This document shows positions 1 to 12,127 of a stretch of 64,000 bases of DNA, in pieces. The number at the start of each line of letters is the position of its first letter. Positions within the stretch are counted from its first letter, which is position 1. The notes beneath the pieces were generated by a model, which was not told the DNA's origin, ran no database searches, and was given only the letters and a program-made list of their open reading frames with translations. Position numbers and translations under genes: made by a program. Source of the stretch: Loripinus fragilis (lineage: Eukaryota > Mollusca > Bivalvia > Lucinida > Lucinidae). The stretch is taken from positions 29,727,213 through 29,791,212 of the forward strand of contig OZ026519.1 of assembly GCA_964019695.1 (NCBI GenBank). The letters run 5' to 3'.

Positions 1-433
1 GCTTTTTGTATTACAGTCGAATCTCTCAAAGTCATAGTTCTCAGTACCAGAGGTCTTATTTCGAATTATCAGTAATTCGAATTAAAGAGACGTAGACATA
101 TAAATACATACCACCCCTCCCCCCTCACACACAATGATAATTATTAGTTGTTGTTTTTCTATCAAACATACTTTTAGGCGCATAAAAGAAACATCTCATT
201 GATTTTACGCACCCAAAACATATGTAAAGTATTAAAGACAATTATTAAGATGTAGATCATGAATATGCACTATTCTCTGACTCTAGAGTTATTTCAAATT
301 AGCGAGTATTTTGTAAAATCTAAGTTTGAATTTTCGAGGTTTTACTTTTGACTTTCATTCTCTTTTGTTTTACTTTTGCAGCATTAACCTCTTTCCTGAA
401 TTTTCCAATAAAAACGGTATATTTTATCACATA

Positions 434-1682
434 CGAGGGGCAGTTGGAAAGTTCTTAGCATGGTATTTTATCTAAGTAACGTGTTTACAAACCCTATATC
501 ATGTTTGGTATCATTTTTAATATTACAATCTAGACAAGTTATATATTATTGTGAATACAAGTACTGTTTGTATACTAGAAAACGCAAAATTTCAGTGGAA
601 AATATAACATTTATAACCCTTTGAACAGTATGCAGAACATTAACATATGAGTTCATGAAATTATATAATTTTGTACCTTTATGTAGGCCACAATTTGGTA
701 CAGTTATTAAACAATTGATGACCAAGTTGGATGTTTCTTATAATTAAATACCGGAACAGGAATACCAAAACTGTCTAGAAAGAAAAGCAATGCGCTATTA
801 TTTTTTTTTTACTAAAATCATATGTCACAATGCACTCATTTTTTTTTCAAGCAAACTTTATGCTTTTTTATTGAAAACAAAAGAAATTGTGTAAACCAGA
901 ACAAAGGGGAAGAAAGCTCTTATAATTTCCCCATAGGGCAGAGTAAGTTTAGCTATGATTTGACACTCTGGTCCATTTCAATTAGAAACAGTGGCAAACA
1001 AAAAGTTAAAATACCTTGAGCAATTTTGTGACAATTTCAACGCGATGACATCAGAAGTTCTAATGCCATGGACAAAATGTGAGGGGTAAAGTTACCCCGC
1101 CCGCTTCTTGAAAAGGAGGGGTAGTGTTATTAAGAATAATTTTCTTGAATACAGAACTAAACAAGCCACACTGTTTGCATAACGAAATGATTTTTATGAA
1201 TAGTTTGCTACAAATAAAGCAAAACAGATACCCAATAGGCATTTTTTCCATGCTCCTGTAGTCCACAGTATATAGTAAAAGTATAAGAAAAATCGAAAAA
1301 GTCCCATTTTTGAAAGTTCACCATTTCTCTATTAGTCAACATTTTCTGAATGTAAAGGTGTAAGTCTTGCAAGCAGGGATCACATTTATATTTTAATAAA
1401 AATTAAGTAAGCACCAAATCTTAAATTTGTCAAACCATGATCGTAAGTAAGGTCCCCAATTTTCCTTCGTTTTTTTTACAATTTGCTTAAAATTTCAGCC
1501 AGTTTATAAACCCTTATCGTTTTGAGCATGCGCTGCATGTGTACGCTGAGTCCTTTTTCAATAAAAAATAAGCCATCATTTGCTGTTGAGATCTAGTTTC
1601 CAAAAATGTATTATTTGATAGGAATTTATCAACGCATTATGGAGTTATGATGCCATGCTAAGAACTTTCCAAATGCCCCTCG
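434..1682. mobile_element. mariner-type non-autonomous element (TIRs, TA duplication)
   Basis: The ends at about 434-463 and 1653-1682 are inverted copies of each other (outermost bases CGAGGGGCAGTTGGAAAG on the left, with one or two mismatches), and TA flanks both sides (432-433, 1683-1684). This is the pattern of Tc1/mariner superfamily insertions. The interior is AT-rich with no transposase-like frame, so I read it as a deletion derivative or MITE of about 1.25 kb. Stretches 1-431 and 1685-3723 show no gene; a tRNA-like fragment (GGTTCAATCC) near 1865 is too short to call. Confidence 0.65.
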
Positions 1683-3723
1683 TACAACTGACGCTTTACA
1701 AAAGAACCCATTTAATACCATCAGCTCTTGATACGTGTGGTAAAAATATGTGAATTGTAAGTAATTTCCGTATACAAATTCAAGAGATATGATATTGCAA
1801 CAGGTGTTATAAAGAGCTGACTTGGTTTAGTTGATAAATCATTTACCTTGTACACAGGGGTCCTTGGTTCAATCCAAGGCTCTTCTTGTCTGTCGGGCGA
1901 GGCTTTAAGGCATGTCCCTGTCTCTAGTACGTTTAAACCACTACCACTGCTAGTTGAGTCTTTTGGTACTCCTGGACATAAAACCACAAAACCAGCACCA
2001 CACCAAACTCAGAACTGGTTACGGCTAGATAACAGCCACATAAAGGACAGCAGCTGTATACATATACTAATCTTTGTCGTGCATATGTCTTATAGTATAC
2101 AATATACATTTGTCATATATCTGTTTTTAATATATAGAGGATTTGGCCATATATGGAATATTTTTCCACCCTTTTGAGAACAATATACTTTGTTACAGTT
2201 AGTAAACAAATGAATGACGAATATGCAGTTATTTTATCATTCTAACTCCTGAAAAATTGGCTATACTTTTAAGCAACTCAAAAATCTAGCTTATGAGGAC
2301 AAGGAAATGGTCTATGGTGTATACCTAGCATGTATATAGTATATAGTGTATATACCTTTAGAACTCAAGCTGCTGTATATGGCAGGCGATGGGCGATAGT
2401 ATGTTGCACGTATTTAACAATGTTACATACATAACAAAAACATGTTTATGTGCATTATGGGGTGTTCAAAATATATGCTGCATAGCAAAAGCTTATTGTT
2501 AGGAGAATGCCCAAATAGATGGTACTACCAAATGTTCAGTTACCAAACGTTTAGAATGGGCTAAAAGGTTGCGAAAAATGTCCACTAAAGATAGGGAAAA
2601 TGTTGTCTTTCTAATGAACCCATATTCCTAACATAATCATACCTATAAACTAAGAAAGATAATGCGTCAGAAACATAGAAAGTTATATCCAGCTTGCATC
2701 GATAAAATTCACTGGGAGTCATAGTTTGGGGCATGCTCTCAAAAGGGGTCTCGCAACCGAAACTTGTAAGCAAAATAATGATCTGTCAGGCATATCAGGA
2801 TAATTTGGTAAACGGTATTAAACTCCAGTATGAATGCTTTATGTTCAAAGAATGTCGCTTTCAGCAAAAGAACACACTATAACTCGGCAAACACTCTGGC
2901 ATTCAAGCACATTCAGGATCAGGGTAATTATATCTTCTCAATTGATCGTCTAATAGCCCACTGAGCCGAAAAATGTCTATGCTCAACCCCCCCCCCCCCT
3001 CACAAGAAAAAAAAATAAAAACTGAGTAAACATTCGTGAAATGTGCACAAAAAAGGTGTAAATATTTAATGTGTGAATAATCGTTTTACAAAGTTTGAAT
3101 GTATAGAAATGAAAACTTTACACAAACTAAGCACCCCAAAATAGTTGCGGACAGAATCACGGACATACAGAAGGAGTGGACCCACTACTAGACCTGGGGT
3201 TCGCAATCTATGTTCTATGAGACAGAACTTCCACATCATACTGCTTACGATACAGCATTTTTTGCATTCAATGCGTGTCAGCAATAATAACTTTACAATT
3301 TTAAACAACAGTTAATGATAATGAATCAACAGCATTATTTTCGACCTAAAATGTATGCTTATATTCAAATGTTTACTTCATTGACGTCAAAACGACGTTA
3401 ATTTGCTATGATAAACGTCATTTGATGAGTGCTCAGTAGGTAGCTAAGAACCTAAACTATCTTCAAGCGGATGCCTATACTGATCCGGGTCTTTTTATGA
3501 CACACAGCCATATCGTGACAGCATATCTTTGTTTATTCTCATGTCGTGACTCAATTATTGTCTTTTACAATGTTATTCGCATTCTTCGGTTTTCCTTTGC
3601 TCGCCAGCTGTGACCCCAGATCAGTACCGACGAAACGTCAGTAATAAACTGTATCCAATCTGCTTGACACCCTGGTAGTCCTGAAGAATGTTTTGATAAA
3701 TTTAATTTTAAAACAACAAAAAA

Positions 3724-3949
3724 GAGCCGCGACATGAGATTTCCAACAATTTGGTATGTGCGACCAGCAGAGGCTCAGATCAGCCTGGGCATAGACGCAG
3801 TCTGATCAGAGCCTTTGCTAGTCGTATGAATATTCTATGATTGTTAAGCTACTGACCGAACAGTATTTGGAATTTCTAAGCTTAAAAGGAGGCTGCACAT
3901 GCTACACATGTCAAAATGCCACATTGTTGGAAATTACATGTCGCGGCTC
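3724..3949 (+). mobile_element. foldback MITE, family A, copy 1
   Basis: It is bounded by near-perfect inverted ends (GAGCCGCGACATGAGATTTC at left, its complement at right). It contains the family-wide core GATCAG..GCAGTCTGATCAGAGCC and TTAAGCTACTGA. Related copies lie at 4427-4663, 6416-6652, 13924-14100, 19624-19857, 39517-39696 and 59125-59361. It has no coding capacity and lies 73 nt upstream of the first PAN exon, in + orientation. Confidence 0.8.
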
Positions 3950-4021
3950 AAATTATAATAACCCCAACATGCAGAGCTGCATTGTAATTGCCACACAGAT
4001 GAATTCGTTTTGTATTTTCAG

Positions 4022-4321
4022 TGTGCAGCGAATATGGAAGTACGTTCCAAAAAGTACAACACTCTTACTTCAACATAAAACCGTTTGCTGATCTAAAAAG
4101 ATATACTTTAGAGCAGTGCTCCAATGCTTGTGCAATGCAAAGTGACCTTGGGCATCTTTGTACATCGGCTAACTACAACACAGGCTCTGGTGCTTGTTCC
4201 TTGTTTGAGGAGTCGGCTGGAACTCTGCCAGGATCACTTGTCAGGGATGAGTTGGGAAGTGAAAACTCTGTATACTTACAACGAGACTGTATCTGTCCTC
4301 TCGACAATAGACTCTGTTCTT
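4022..4321 (+). CDS. PAN/apple-domain exon of a modular extracellular protein (internal exon)
   Basis: The exon is 300 nt and phase 1-1, bounded by a pyrimidine-rich acceptor (TTTTGTATTTTCAG) and a GTGAGT donor at 4322. It encodes about 100 residues starting C-SEYGSTFQ, with C in LEQCSNAC, HLCTSANY, GACSLF and a closing RDCIC. This spacing of six or more cysteines with the LEQC..AC helix is typical of PAN/apple domains, which bind proteins or sugars outside the cell. The terminal exon at 21086-21351 encodes a paralogous PAN domain (CTDYGSNFQ, VEQCKDAC, KCLSFNF, NECQL, RDC), which supports a single gene. No signal peptide is visible; upstream exons must lie left of the window or be unrecognised. 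The specific protein is not identified. Confidence 0.8.
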
Positions 4322-4426
4322 GTGAGTAGCTAGATGCCTGGATGCCCAGTAAACACATAACGTTAAAACAATGTTGTATGAACGTCCTTGCAACGCAATG
4401 AAGTTGGCTCACATTTATATTGATAT

Positions 4427-4663
4427 GAGCCACTACATGAGATTTCCAACAATGTGACATTTTTACATGTGTAGACTCGCAGGAGCCTCTGCAGCCTCCT
4501 TTTAAGCTTAGAAACTCCAAATGGTGTTAAGTCAGTAGCTTAACAATCATAGTATACTCAAGCGACTAGCAAAGGCTCTGATCAGACTGCGCGTATACGC
4601 AGGCTGATCTGAGTCTTTGCTGGTCGCACATACCACATTATTGGAAATCTTATGCACTGGCTC
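4427..4663 (-). mobile_element. foldback MITE, family A, copy 2 (inverted relative to copy 1)
   Basis: The ends are GAGCCACTACATGAGATTTC and its near complement. The body is the reverse complement of the 3724-3949 copy, including GGCTCTGATCAGACTGCGCG. It begins 106 nt downstream of the PAN exon, so copies 1 and 2 bracket that exon as an inverted pair. Between 4664 and 5169 only a G-run (about 4889-4899) and AT-rich sequence are seen. Confidence 0.8.
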
Positions 4664-5169
4664 ATGTAATATTGTTCTGACCATAGGTGGTTCCTGCAAA
4701 TACTGTACGCAGACTTGTTTTGAGGCGCTCCAATGGGGTTCACTGTACTCATTTTTTTTCATGAAATATATAGGCCTCCTCCCCTGTTTCCGTAAGATAG
4801 AAAAATGTATCTTATTTTCCAACAGATTAGCCTTTGTTCTTGTGTGTCAACTAAATGCCATTGTTAGGGATCAACCCTTCGATTTTTATGGGGGGGGGGG
4901 TAATTGTTTGAAAAATAATAGGACCAGGCTTCGCAATAAAAATCCAAGATGGATCACAAGAAAAAAGCCTGGACCTGGCCTGCTAAAAAGAGAAGGAGAG
5001 AGGTAGAAGATTATAAGAGTAAGGGAAATAGAGAAAACAGGGATTGGAGTACTTGTGTAGCAGTATATATTTAAAATGTTGAGGTATATTTTTGTCAGTC
5101 TGTATAATGCTGGTGTAAATCACAGCCTCATTGTTTACATGAGGGTCTTGATGGGGGGGGGGGGGTCTG

Positions 5170-5440
5170 GTATTCACTATTCATTAGAAATTTAGCCCAT
5201 TATTCATCTCATTAAAATTTTGGGTTATTCATTAAAATTAGACTAATTGATCATTAAAAGTAAGAAAGATGGCAATTAAATCTGATTATTCACTATTCAT
5301 TAATGTTTCTTCAATTCATTAAAAAAATAGGATTATTCATTAATTTTTAGACCTTCATTATTCACTATTCATTATTTTTTGGTTAATTATTCACTAATCA
5401 TTATAAAAAATGGCCATCATTCACTAATCATTAAACCCCA
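5170..5440. repeat. ATTCATTA / ATTCACTA motif cluster
   Basis: The octamers ATTCATTA, ATTCACTA and close variants occur roughly twenty times in 270 bp with irregular 8-25 bp spacing, directly after a G-run at 5154-5164. The spacing is too irregular for a plain microsatellite, and the TAATGA core resembles homeodomain-type sites. It may equally be a degenerate simple repeat. It lies in the intron between the PAN and sushi exons; 5441-6415 shows no other feature. Confidence 0.6.
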
Positions 5441-6415
5441 TCTAGACCCTCTTACATATGGAAAAGAATATGTGGTGGGATTTTTACACCAAGTTTTAGC
5501 AGTTATTTTATCTGTAAAACCTGGCTTTGCGACCAATTTTTCACTTCAAACCATTGATTTTTTCCTTTTGATAACTAATGCTTCGCTTTCGTTACCTTGT
5601 CATGCACGATCTATGAATATATTTGGACTGTCTAAACCGCAAACAGATGTCCAATGAGAATTTCAGGGAGCGCAGAAGCAACACGCTAATAAGACAGTGT
5701 TTTATTTGTGTATTGATAGTGCGCATATTCAAATAAAATGAGCTAACAAAGTGAAACGCAGTATGCAATTAAGGTAAAAGATTGCTCACGTGCATATTCT
5801 TTTTTATACACATGCATATCCCTCGACATGTGTAAACATGTTTCACAAGTTCTTTGTTTCCATTACCACTGCAAGGCAAGAAAAGTATTCTTATCTGCAT
5901 GGTTTCAGAGCATCAGAGGGTGGTTTATTAAAGTTGAAAATAAACAAAGCGCAAATGGTACACTTTGAAAATATTCAAAGTCTAGCAACCTCAAATAACA
6001 CGCTTATTAAAAACTAAGGGAAACTAACATACTAACAAGATACTTTTGTAAATAAAAAAAGGAGAACCAAACAGCAATCGACGCAAACGGATTATTATTA
6101 AATCGTTTATTTAGGAATACTAAATTGTGCGCACAGTTTAGTTAATCATGTGACTGGTTTAGTAAATCATTAGCATTGAATGCACAGAGTATTATTCCAT
6201 TGGAACAAATTATTAATCATGTCCAAGGAATATGTTTTCTAAAATGAAAAGAATTAATGTCCTAAATGTACCACAAAAGGTTCAGCATTATAGGGTTTAA
6301 TCAAGTTACATGTCAGTCATTTTGTCTAAGTAAGGGGAAAATGTAAACGCCATGTAAACATTTATTCTGCAGGCATTTATAAAAACGGGTGCATATGTCA
6401 AATACTTAACAAAAT

Positions 6416-6652
6416 GAGCCAGTGCATGAGATTTCCAACAATGTGGTATGTGCGACCAGCAAAGCCTCAGATCAGCCTGCGCATATGCGCAGTCTGATCA
6501 GAGCCTTTGCTAGTCCCTAGAGTATTTTATGATTGTTAAGCAACTGACTGAACACCACTTAGAGTTTCTATGCTGAAAAGGAGGCTGCGGATGCTCATCC
6601 GAGTCAACACATGTCAAAATGCCATATTGTTGGAAATCTCATGCACTGGCTC
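6416..6652 (+). mobile_element. foldback MITE, family A, copy 3
   Basis: The termini GAGCCAGTGCATGAGATTTC and GGAAATCTCATGCACTGGCTC are inverted repeats. The internal core GATCAGCCTGCGCATATGCG is palindromic. It ends 78 nt before the sushi exon. It is full length and one of the best-preserved copies in the window. Confidence 0.8.
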
Positions 6653-6730
6653 ATTAATTTGATATAAAAATATCTCACTTGTCACCAATAACTCTGCCCA
6701 ACTTTACATATGTTTTCTTAATAATTTAAG

Positions 6731-6925
6731 CCTGTGGAGAAGTAGAAGTGGAAAATGCAGTGTTAACTGAAATGAAACTAATTGACAATGCAGTCAAGGG
6801 GACAGATCTTGGTACGGTACGAGTGTATACATGCAATGACAACTTCCACTATTATGGAGACACAACAATAACTCTCCAGTGTTTGGATGATGGTTGGACG
6901 AACCAATATCAATCGTGTATCCCAG
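6731..6925 (+). CDS. Sushi/CCP-domain exon of the same modular protein (internal exon)
   Basis: The exon is 195 nt, phase 1-1, between acceptor CTTAATAATTTAAG and donor CCCAG|GTGAGT. It encodes about 65 residues with the complement-control-protein pattern: an opening CGEVEVENA, then VRVYTCNDNF, TITLQCLDDGW and a final SCIPG, so four cysteines plus the conserved Tyr before Cys-2 and Trp before Cys-4. CCP modules mediate extracellular protein binding and are classically encoded by single phase 1-1 exons, as here. The reading frame continues from the upstream PAN exon and into the downstream EGF-like exon without a phase break. Which family of sushi/PAN proteins it belongs to cannot be settled from these exons alone. 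Confidence 0.8.
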
Positions 6926-6989
6926 GTGAGTACACAATAACACACAATTATATAGAAGTTAGTGTTCAACTTTTCCATCCTATATATAG

Positions 6990-7140
6990 AGAGAATCTAA
7001 CGTGAGTGCTCAGGTTTTATTGAATTTATTAAACGAGTTGAGGAAAAGCAATAAAATGCGAGTATTGCCGAGTATTTTATCACTTTTTTCGCAACCAGTT
7101 TAATAAATCTAATAATAGAAGAGCATGAGTGCTATAATTT
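6990..7140. repeat. palindromic foldback element (TTTATTGAATTTATTAAAC type)
   Basis: The segment folds on itself: GTGAGTGCTCAGGTTTTATT on the left pairs imperfectly with the AATAAATC...GCATGAGTGCT end, with an internal AATAAAATGCGAG / GAGTATTTTATCACT stem. A related palindrome is at 26779-26935. The remaining intron sequence to 7920 is AT-rich without a recognisable feature. Confidence 0.5.
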
Positions 7141-7920
7141 ATCATATGACCCTAAAACTACTTTTAAATAGTGTTTTTGCGTGGAAACGCTAAAATTTTG
7201 CCATATATACGCGACGTTATTATGCCGTCGATGCATAATGTTACCAAGAACAGTAAACCACTAGTGGTTTATTGATTTAAATGCACGGCGTTACGAGGGC
7301 TGTTTAAATATGAATGCAAGTAGCTTCATAACTTTCGTCACATATATGCTACCATAAAATATCATACCTTTCTGGAAAGAACTATTTGTCGCCACTAAAA
7401 TGGCACCAAACTTAAAGAAACACTCACTATATTTCTCAAGTTACAGACGCTTATATAAAGGCCATTCCTGTATACTGAAGTTTTTCTGAAGAAAATTGCC
7501 ATACACGTTTTGGTACATGTGCCGATATAGTGTCATATCATGTTAGCTTGAGACGAAATGGCACCAAATTTTAGATGCAAGTCTAAGGTACATTGACAAA
7601 ATTGCTTGCACAAAAAAAGTTTATATAAACCTGTTTCAATCTCGAGTAAACAGGCACGTTTGTGACGTCATTAATTTTATGATAAACGTCATTTTGAGTT
7701 ATCTACTGGTGATGTTATAATGAACATCGCTGTGTTTTTTCTTTGCGTTTTTGCTTAAAACATGCTTAATAAGGAAGTTTTCATAAACGCTCCATCCTCT
7801 ATTTACAGAGTTATCACATTTTATATTTTTTTAAAGTGTGTTTCTGAATGACGTGTTTACATTAATTAAAATATGTCCAATCTGTCTAGTCCTCAAGACC
7901 AGGTGAGTAATTTTATTATT

Positions 7921-8500
7921 ATACCCCCCCACAAACTTTGTTTGTGGTGAGTATACTATTTTCACGTTGTCTGCCCGTCCGTCCATGCGTCCATCCATAA
8001 CGTTTTGTTTCCTTAATATCTTGAAGAGTCATTGCTGTATTTCATCAAACCTTGCAAACATGTTCTGTTCATATATGCAAGACAAATACTTTAGACAAAA
8101 AAGTAAAGGCTAGGGGCCAATTCTATTAGAGTTATTTTCCTTTGTAGTTCTAAATGGCTTTTTATATAGGGTTTTAGGCTTATGCTATTATAGGCCATTC
8201 ACAGGCCGATCAACTCCTACCACAGCTTTTGATGGAACAATTTGATATTTTTTCCTATACAATGTAGACACATTGAACATATGCATGAAGGAGTTTGGTT
8301 CAGAAAATATAATTTTTGACAAAATGACAGCTGTGAGAACTTATTCCTTATGTGTTAAAATGCTGCCTTTGCAAGCAAGCTGTCGCTAGTTGAGTCCCCA
8401 CTGGAACATCTAATCTATTTTTCTTTTGCGTTTTAATTTCAACAATGATAGGCCACAGACTCACTATTTTTTTCCAATTAAATTTTCTTAATCTCATATT
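7921..8500 (+). mobile_element. foldback element, family B (end segment)
   Basis: It starts with ACCCCCCCACAAACTTTG followed by a CGTCC-rich stretch, then a long stretch that matches 27680-28670 in reverse complement (TTGAAGAGTCATTGCTG, GAAGGAGTTTGGTTCAG, GATCAACTCCTACCACAG). No coding frame survives. Only one internal unit is present here against four in the 28-kb copy. From 8500 to 9636 there is no recognisable gene. Confidence 0.6.
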
Positions 8501-9914
8501 ATTATTATTATTAGAGATTAATGAACTATGATGGTGCCAGTGACAGAGGTCGAACTTTGACAGATTAAATTGGAGGTCTTCTCAAACCTGTATAAATGTG
8601 GCAAGCTATTCAAAATACTCTCATAATATTTTCGTTTTGATACTCATTTTTTCTTTTGATAGATTAAAATATACGATTTTACATATACAATTCTAATTTA
8701 TGACTCACGTGCAGATAATTTGTCCAGTTTAAGGATTAGTTGGGCCATCACTTTTGAGCATAAATACCTATATTATATGGGCCTCGATGCGAGAAAAATT
8801 TGCAATGCGGTACGTAGGGCTCAAACAAGCTTGCTCAGCTACCAAGATAGCTATAATGTCGAAATTTTGCATGAATCAAGTGGAGTTAAGAGAAACAAGA
8901 AAGCGAATAACAAAAGTGCTGGTCCACGCCTTTGTTGTTACATGTGGCATGCAACAAAGTCAGGTTTTCTCGCGGCAATGCCCATTATTGTATACATGTT
9001 GTGAAAAATAAAGAGGTAGCAAAGATCAGATAAAACAGGTTGGTGAAACATCCCTTTAATAATAACAGCACAGCTATGCCTTTATTTGAAGCACAGGCTG
9101 ATCTATCCATTGGGGTTTAAATGTTTGCATGTGGCTTTATCTATACTTTTATTCCTAAAGCAGCTTAAGCTCTGGCGAGTTGTGCATGCACACCAGCTAG
9201 CCTGATCTTTCGTTGCTATACAATGCGATAAGTACCAAACGCTCGAGTGCTGGCTCAACTTTTATTTTATACTAAAATTGTTCACAGATAAAGACTAAGC
9301 ACTGTATCTCAAGCGGCAGCTGGTCTATATGTATTTGTTGAATGTGCCTGGTGTCTCCAGTTCTTATTTCAACAAAATAAAACGAACGTATCAATTAAGG
9401 GAAACAGCCCGCCTTATCGCTGAATGTGTTTTCATTTTCATTACATTCTGACCCCCCCCCCCTTGTACATATTTACACATTTTTTTTCATTCTTGAAGCA
9501 TCATCTTTCTATTCAATCTTCCTACTGTCTGGTGAATACGTTGTTACAGAACATATCACATGTCCTCTACTCTATTTAACGTAAGAGATGAAATCCAAAT
9601 TCTGGTTCCAGTATTCTATTCAAGACTGAAATCATACACTGAAGGACTTTAAAATGCAAAAATCGAAATTCGTAAAATTAACAAGGTTTAAATGTATCAA
9701 TTTTATTGAGATTTGGCAAAAATAACATCAATATGTCAAGAAAAAATGATTTAAATTTCATATCAAAATGATAAATAATTTTAGAGCATCAGTCTATCAA
9801 AAGACAATACCCTTAGATTCTAAAGCTGCAATTTGAAATTTGTCTAGAAATCGGACGTGATTTTAAGTAATTGGGCTAAAATACTTTTATTAAAAATCCA
9901 AATACAAATTACCC

Positions 9915-10196
9915 TCAGAGCCCAACTTTTCGGCGGACACGAACGGTAGCCACCTGGAACGGATATCGTCGATGTAAATATCGTCGATGCACTCGAAGTA
10001 AGTTGCTGTCTTGACGTCGGGTCATCATTTTGGTTAAAGGGACCTGCATCTGATATTTATCTGTCCATGTAGCCTGATACCTATCTCTGAGGCGCTGTAC
10101 AGTTGATGAAAGGCAATTATAATAGCACGTGACGTCAGAAACACACACCCCAGCTTTTAACATTCCAATAGCGCCAGGTCGTTCATGTTCACACAA
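9915..10196 (-). pseudogene. Tc1-like transposase N-terminal fragment
   Basis: The 93-codon frame contains ERPGAIGMLKAG, a following DVTCYYN segment, STVQRLRDRYQATWT and TRRQDSNLLRVHRR. These resemble the paired helix-turn-helix DNA-binding region of Tc1-family transposases (normally ERxxAIGMLxAG...STIxRLxxRYxxTG...TxxxDRxI). The catalytic DDE region is absent and the second HTH is distorted, so this is a dead fragment. It lies inside TIRs with TA flanks. The functional role would have been TIR recognition; no activity is expected. Confidence 0.6.
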
Positions 10197-10682
10197 ACGT
10201 TTGCACGAATAATACAGCTATAAAACTAAAGCTACTGTGTTTTTTTTACATCTATACCTACATGCTATATGTGAAATGATAAAATATTTTGCTTCATTGA
10301 TTCGTCGGGATGCCACGTGCAAAAAATAGTAAATCACGGATGCGTAGCTGGTGGTGGCCATTGTAATTAAAACACCGGTTTTAGGTATAGATAGAGGCAG
10401 AGTGTCGTTTCCAGTTGATTTAACTTGTTAAAGAAGACTAAAAATGTTCTGGGTTCAAAAAATAATAATTTTCATTTTTTGCGTTTTTAAAGCTGCATTA
10501 TCTGTAACTTTTGATATTTTCATTTTATAAATAATGTTTCTATTTTTCAAGAACACAGTAAAAATACTAAAATTCGGGAATACATTTTACCTTTTTCGTA
10601 ATAATTAACAAATTATTAGTGTCAAAACAACAGCATTTATGTTAAAAATTAACTGTCTAGAATTATTGGAGGGACGCAAATA

Positions 10683-11537
10683 TACTTAAAGCCATTAAAA
10701 ACGCAACTGGTATAAGTGTTATTTTTCCTATAAATATCAGCCTGATACACTTTGTCGTTGTACTAACAAGCGTCCCTAACGTAGGAGAACGTTTTACCAA
10801 AACTTGAGCTCAATTGCAGACTTCTGCCAAAAATTTTGATGAAAAAGGACAAATTTATCAAAATTTTTGGTAACCATATTAAAACTTGAAATTTTATTCA
10901 ATTTCAGCGTGCAAGTACTGCGTTTCACTCAAACAAACAAGAAAACGGTTTACAATACAAAATTCACTTTGCTGGAAGGACATAAAATTTAAGTTTTAAA
11001 TTTTATTTTTCGTGAAATTTCCCCAAAATTTGAGAAATCACCAAAGCTTCAATTAAACTGAATCATTTAAAAATTGGCATACGTAAGTTGTAAGGTCATA
11101 ACCTATGGTTATCATTTATCACAATATTTACTGTCGAAAGTGCCGCATTTTCGTTAACTTCCGGTTTTCATGCTGAAACTTTGATGACCATTTTGTAGAT
11201 CAAAACTTCAAGACAAAAACAATATGATGCGTTTGCATAGAAAGTAGATAAATGTTGAAATTTTCCGAAAGTTTGAATCCAAAAGAGCCATTCATAATGA
11301 AGGTCTTATATCCAGATTAATAAGGTGATTTTTCGGTTTTTGTGTTGAAGTTTGGGTTGTGTCCCTTTATCAAAAAATACAGCCTGGCTTATCTGGACTG
11401 CTTTATCTGCACCAAAAGAGTATTGACTTGATATCACCACAATAGGTTTATGCTTTTAATTTATTAGAATGATATAATAGCATTAAATCTCGAGTAAGGA
11501 TATACTGTAAAAGTTGCATTTTTACTGGCGTTAAGTA
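10683..11537 (+). mobile_element. 860-bp MITE, left member of an inverted pair
   Basis: The outer end is CTTAAAGCCATTAAAAACGC and the inner end is the complement of a near-identical sequence (ACTGGCGTTAAG), each next to TATA. The whole body is matched in reverse complement by 12128-12991, for example CCTACGTTAGG, GAGCTCAAGTTTTGG and CTCGAGATTTAATG. No frame of interest lies inside. Confidence 0.7.
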
Positions 11538-12127
11538 TAATTACAAACAAGAGAAAATACACCTGTTTTTATAAGATAATTCACTTTTTCATGCAGTTTT
11601 CAACTGTAGAAATAAGATTTATTGTGACAAGATATCTTTATTCTACTTTTGCAAATGATTTAAAAAGAATATATTTTTTTTTTCGAAAAATGTTCATAGT
11701 TACAGAGTATGCAGCTTTAAAGTCCTTCAGTGTATAGTATGGCGATACATAACCTACACCTATGGAAAATGCCTCATGCCGTTGGAGCTAACCACATGAC
11801 CTCGCATGAGATTTTCATGTCAAGTAATGAACCATAGCAAGAATATTAAAGAAAAAGCAAATATAACTTGATTTTCGGCGAGGCGATAACTTTTTTATTA
11901 CTTATTTTAGCAAATTGTGTTCGCATTGAAATATGTAGAGAAAATATAGCGCCTTTTTCTCCAAATGGTTTCATAATCCAAGATGCTGCAGTTAACCCTG
12001 CGCATAGATGCACTCTTTGATATTTTTTAATAAAAGCTCAAATAAACTAAGATAAATATGTCAGTCAAAAGACTACATTGCGCTGCCCTTATTCACTTAC
12101 TAAAGCGATGTATGACTAGTTTAAATA

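Larger units (their letters stand above)
9637..11732 (-). mobile_element. Tc1/mariner-like element remnant with a nested MITE
   Basis: Twenty-base perfect inverted ends are seen at 9634-9653 and 11716-11735 (ATACACTGAAGGACTTTAAA and complement), reading as CACTG termini flanked by TA, typical of Tc1-like insertions. The interior holds a degenerate transposase N-terminus (9915-10196, - strand) and an 855-bp MITE (10683-11537). The length exceeds a standard Tc1 element because of that nested insertion. Confidence 0.55.
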
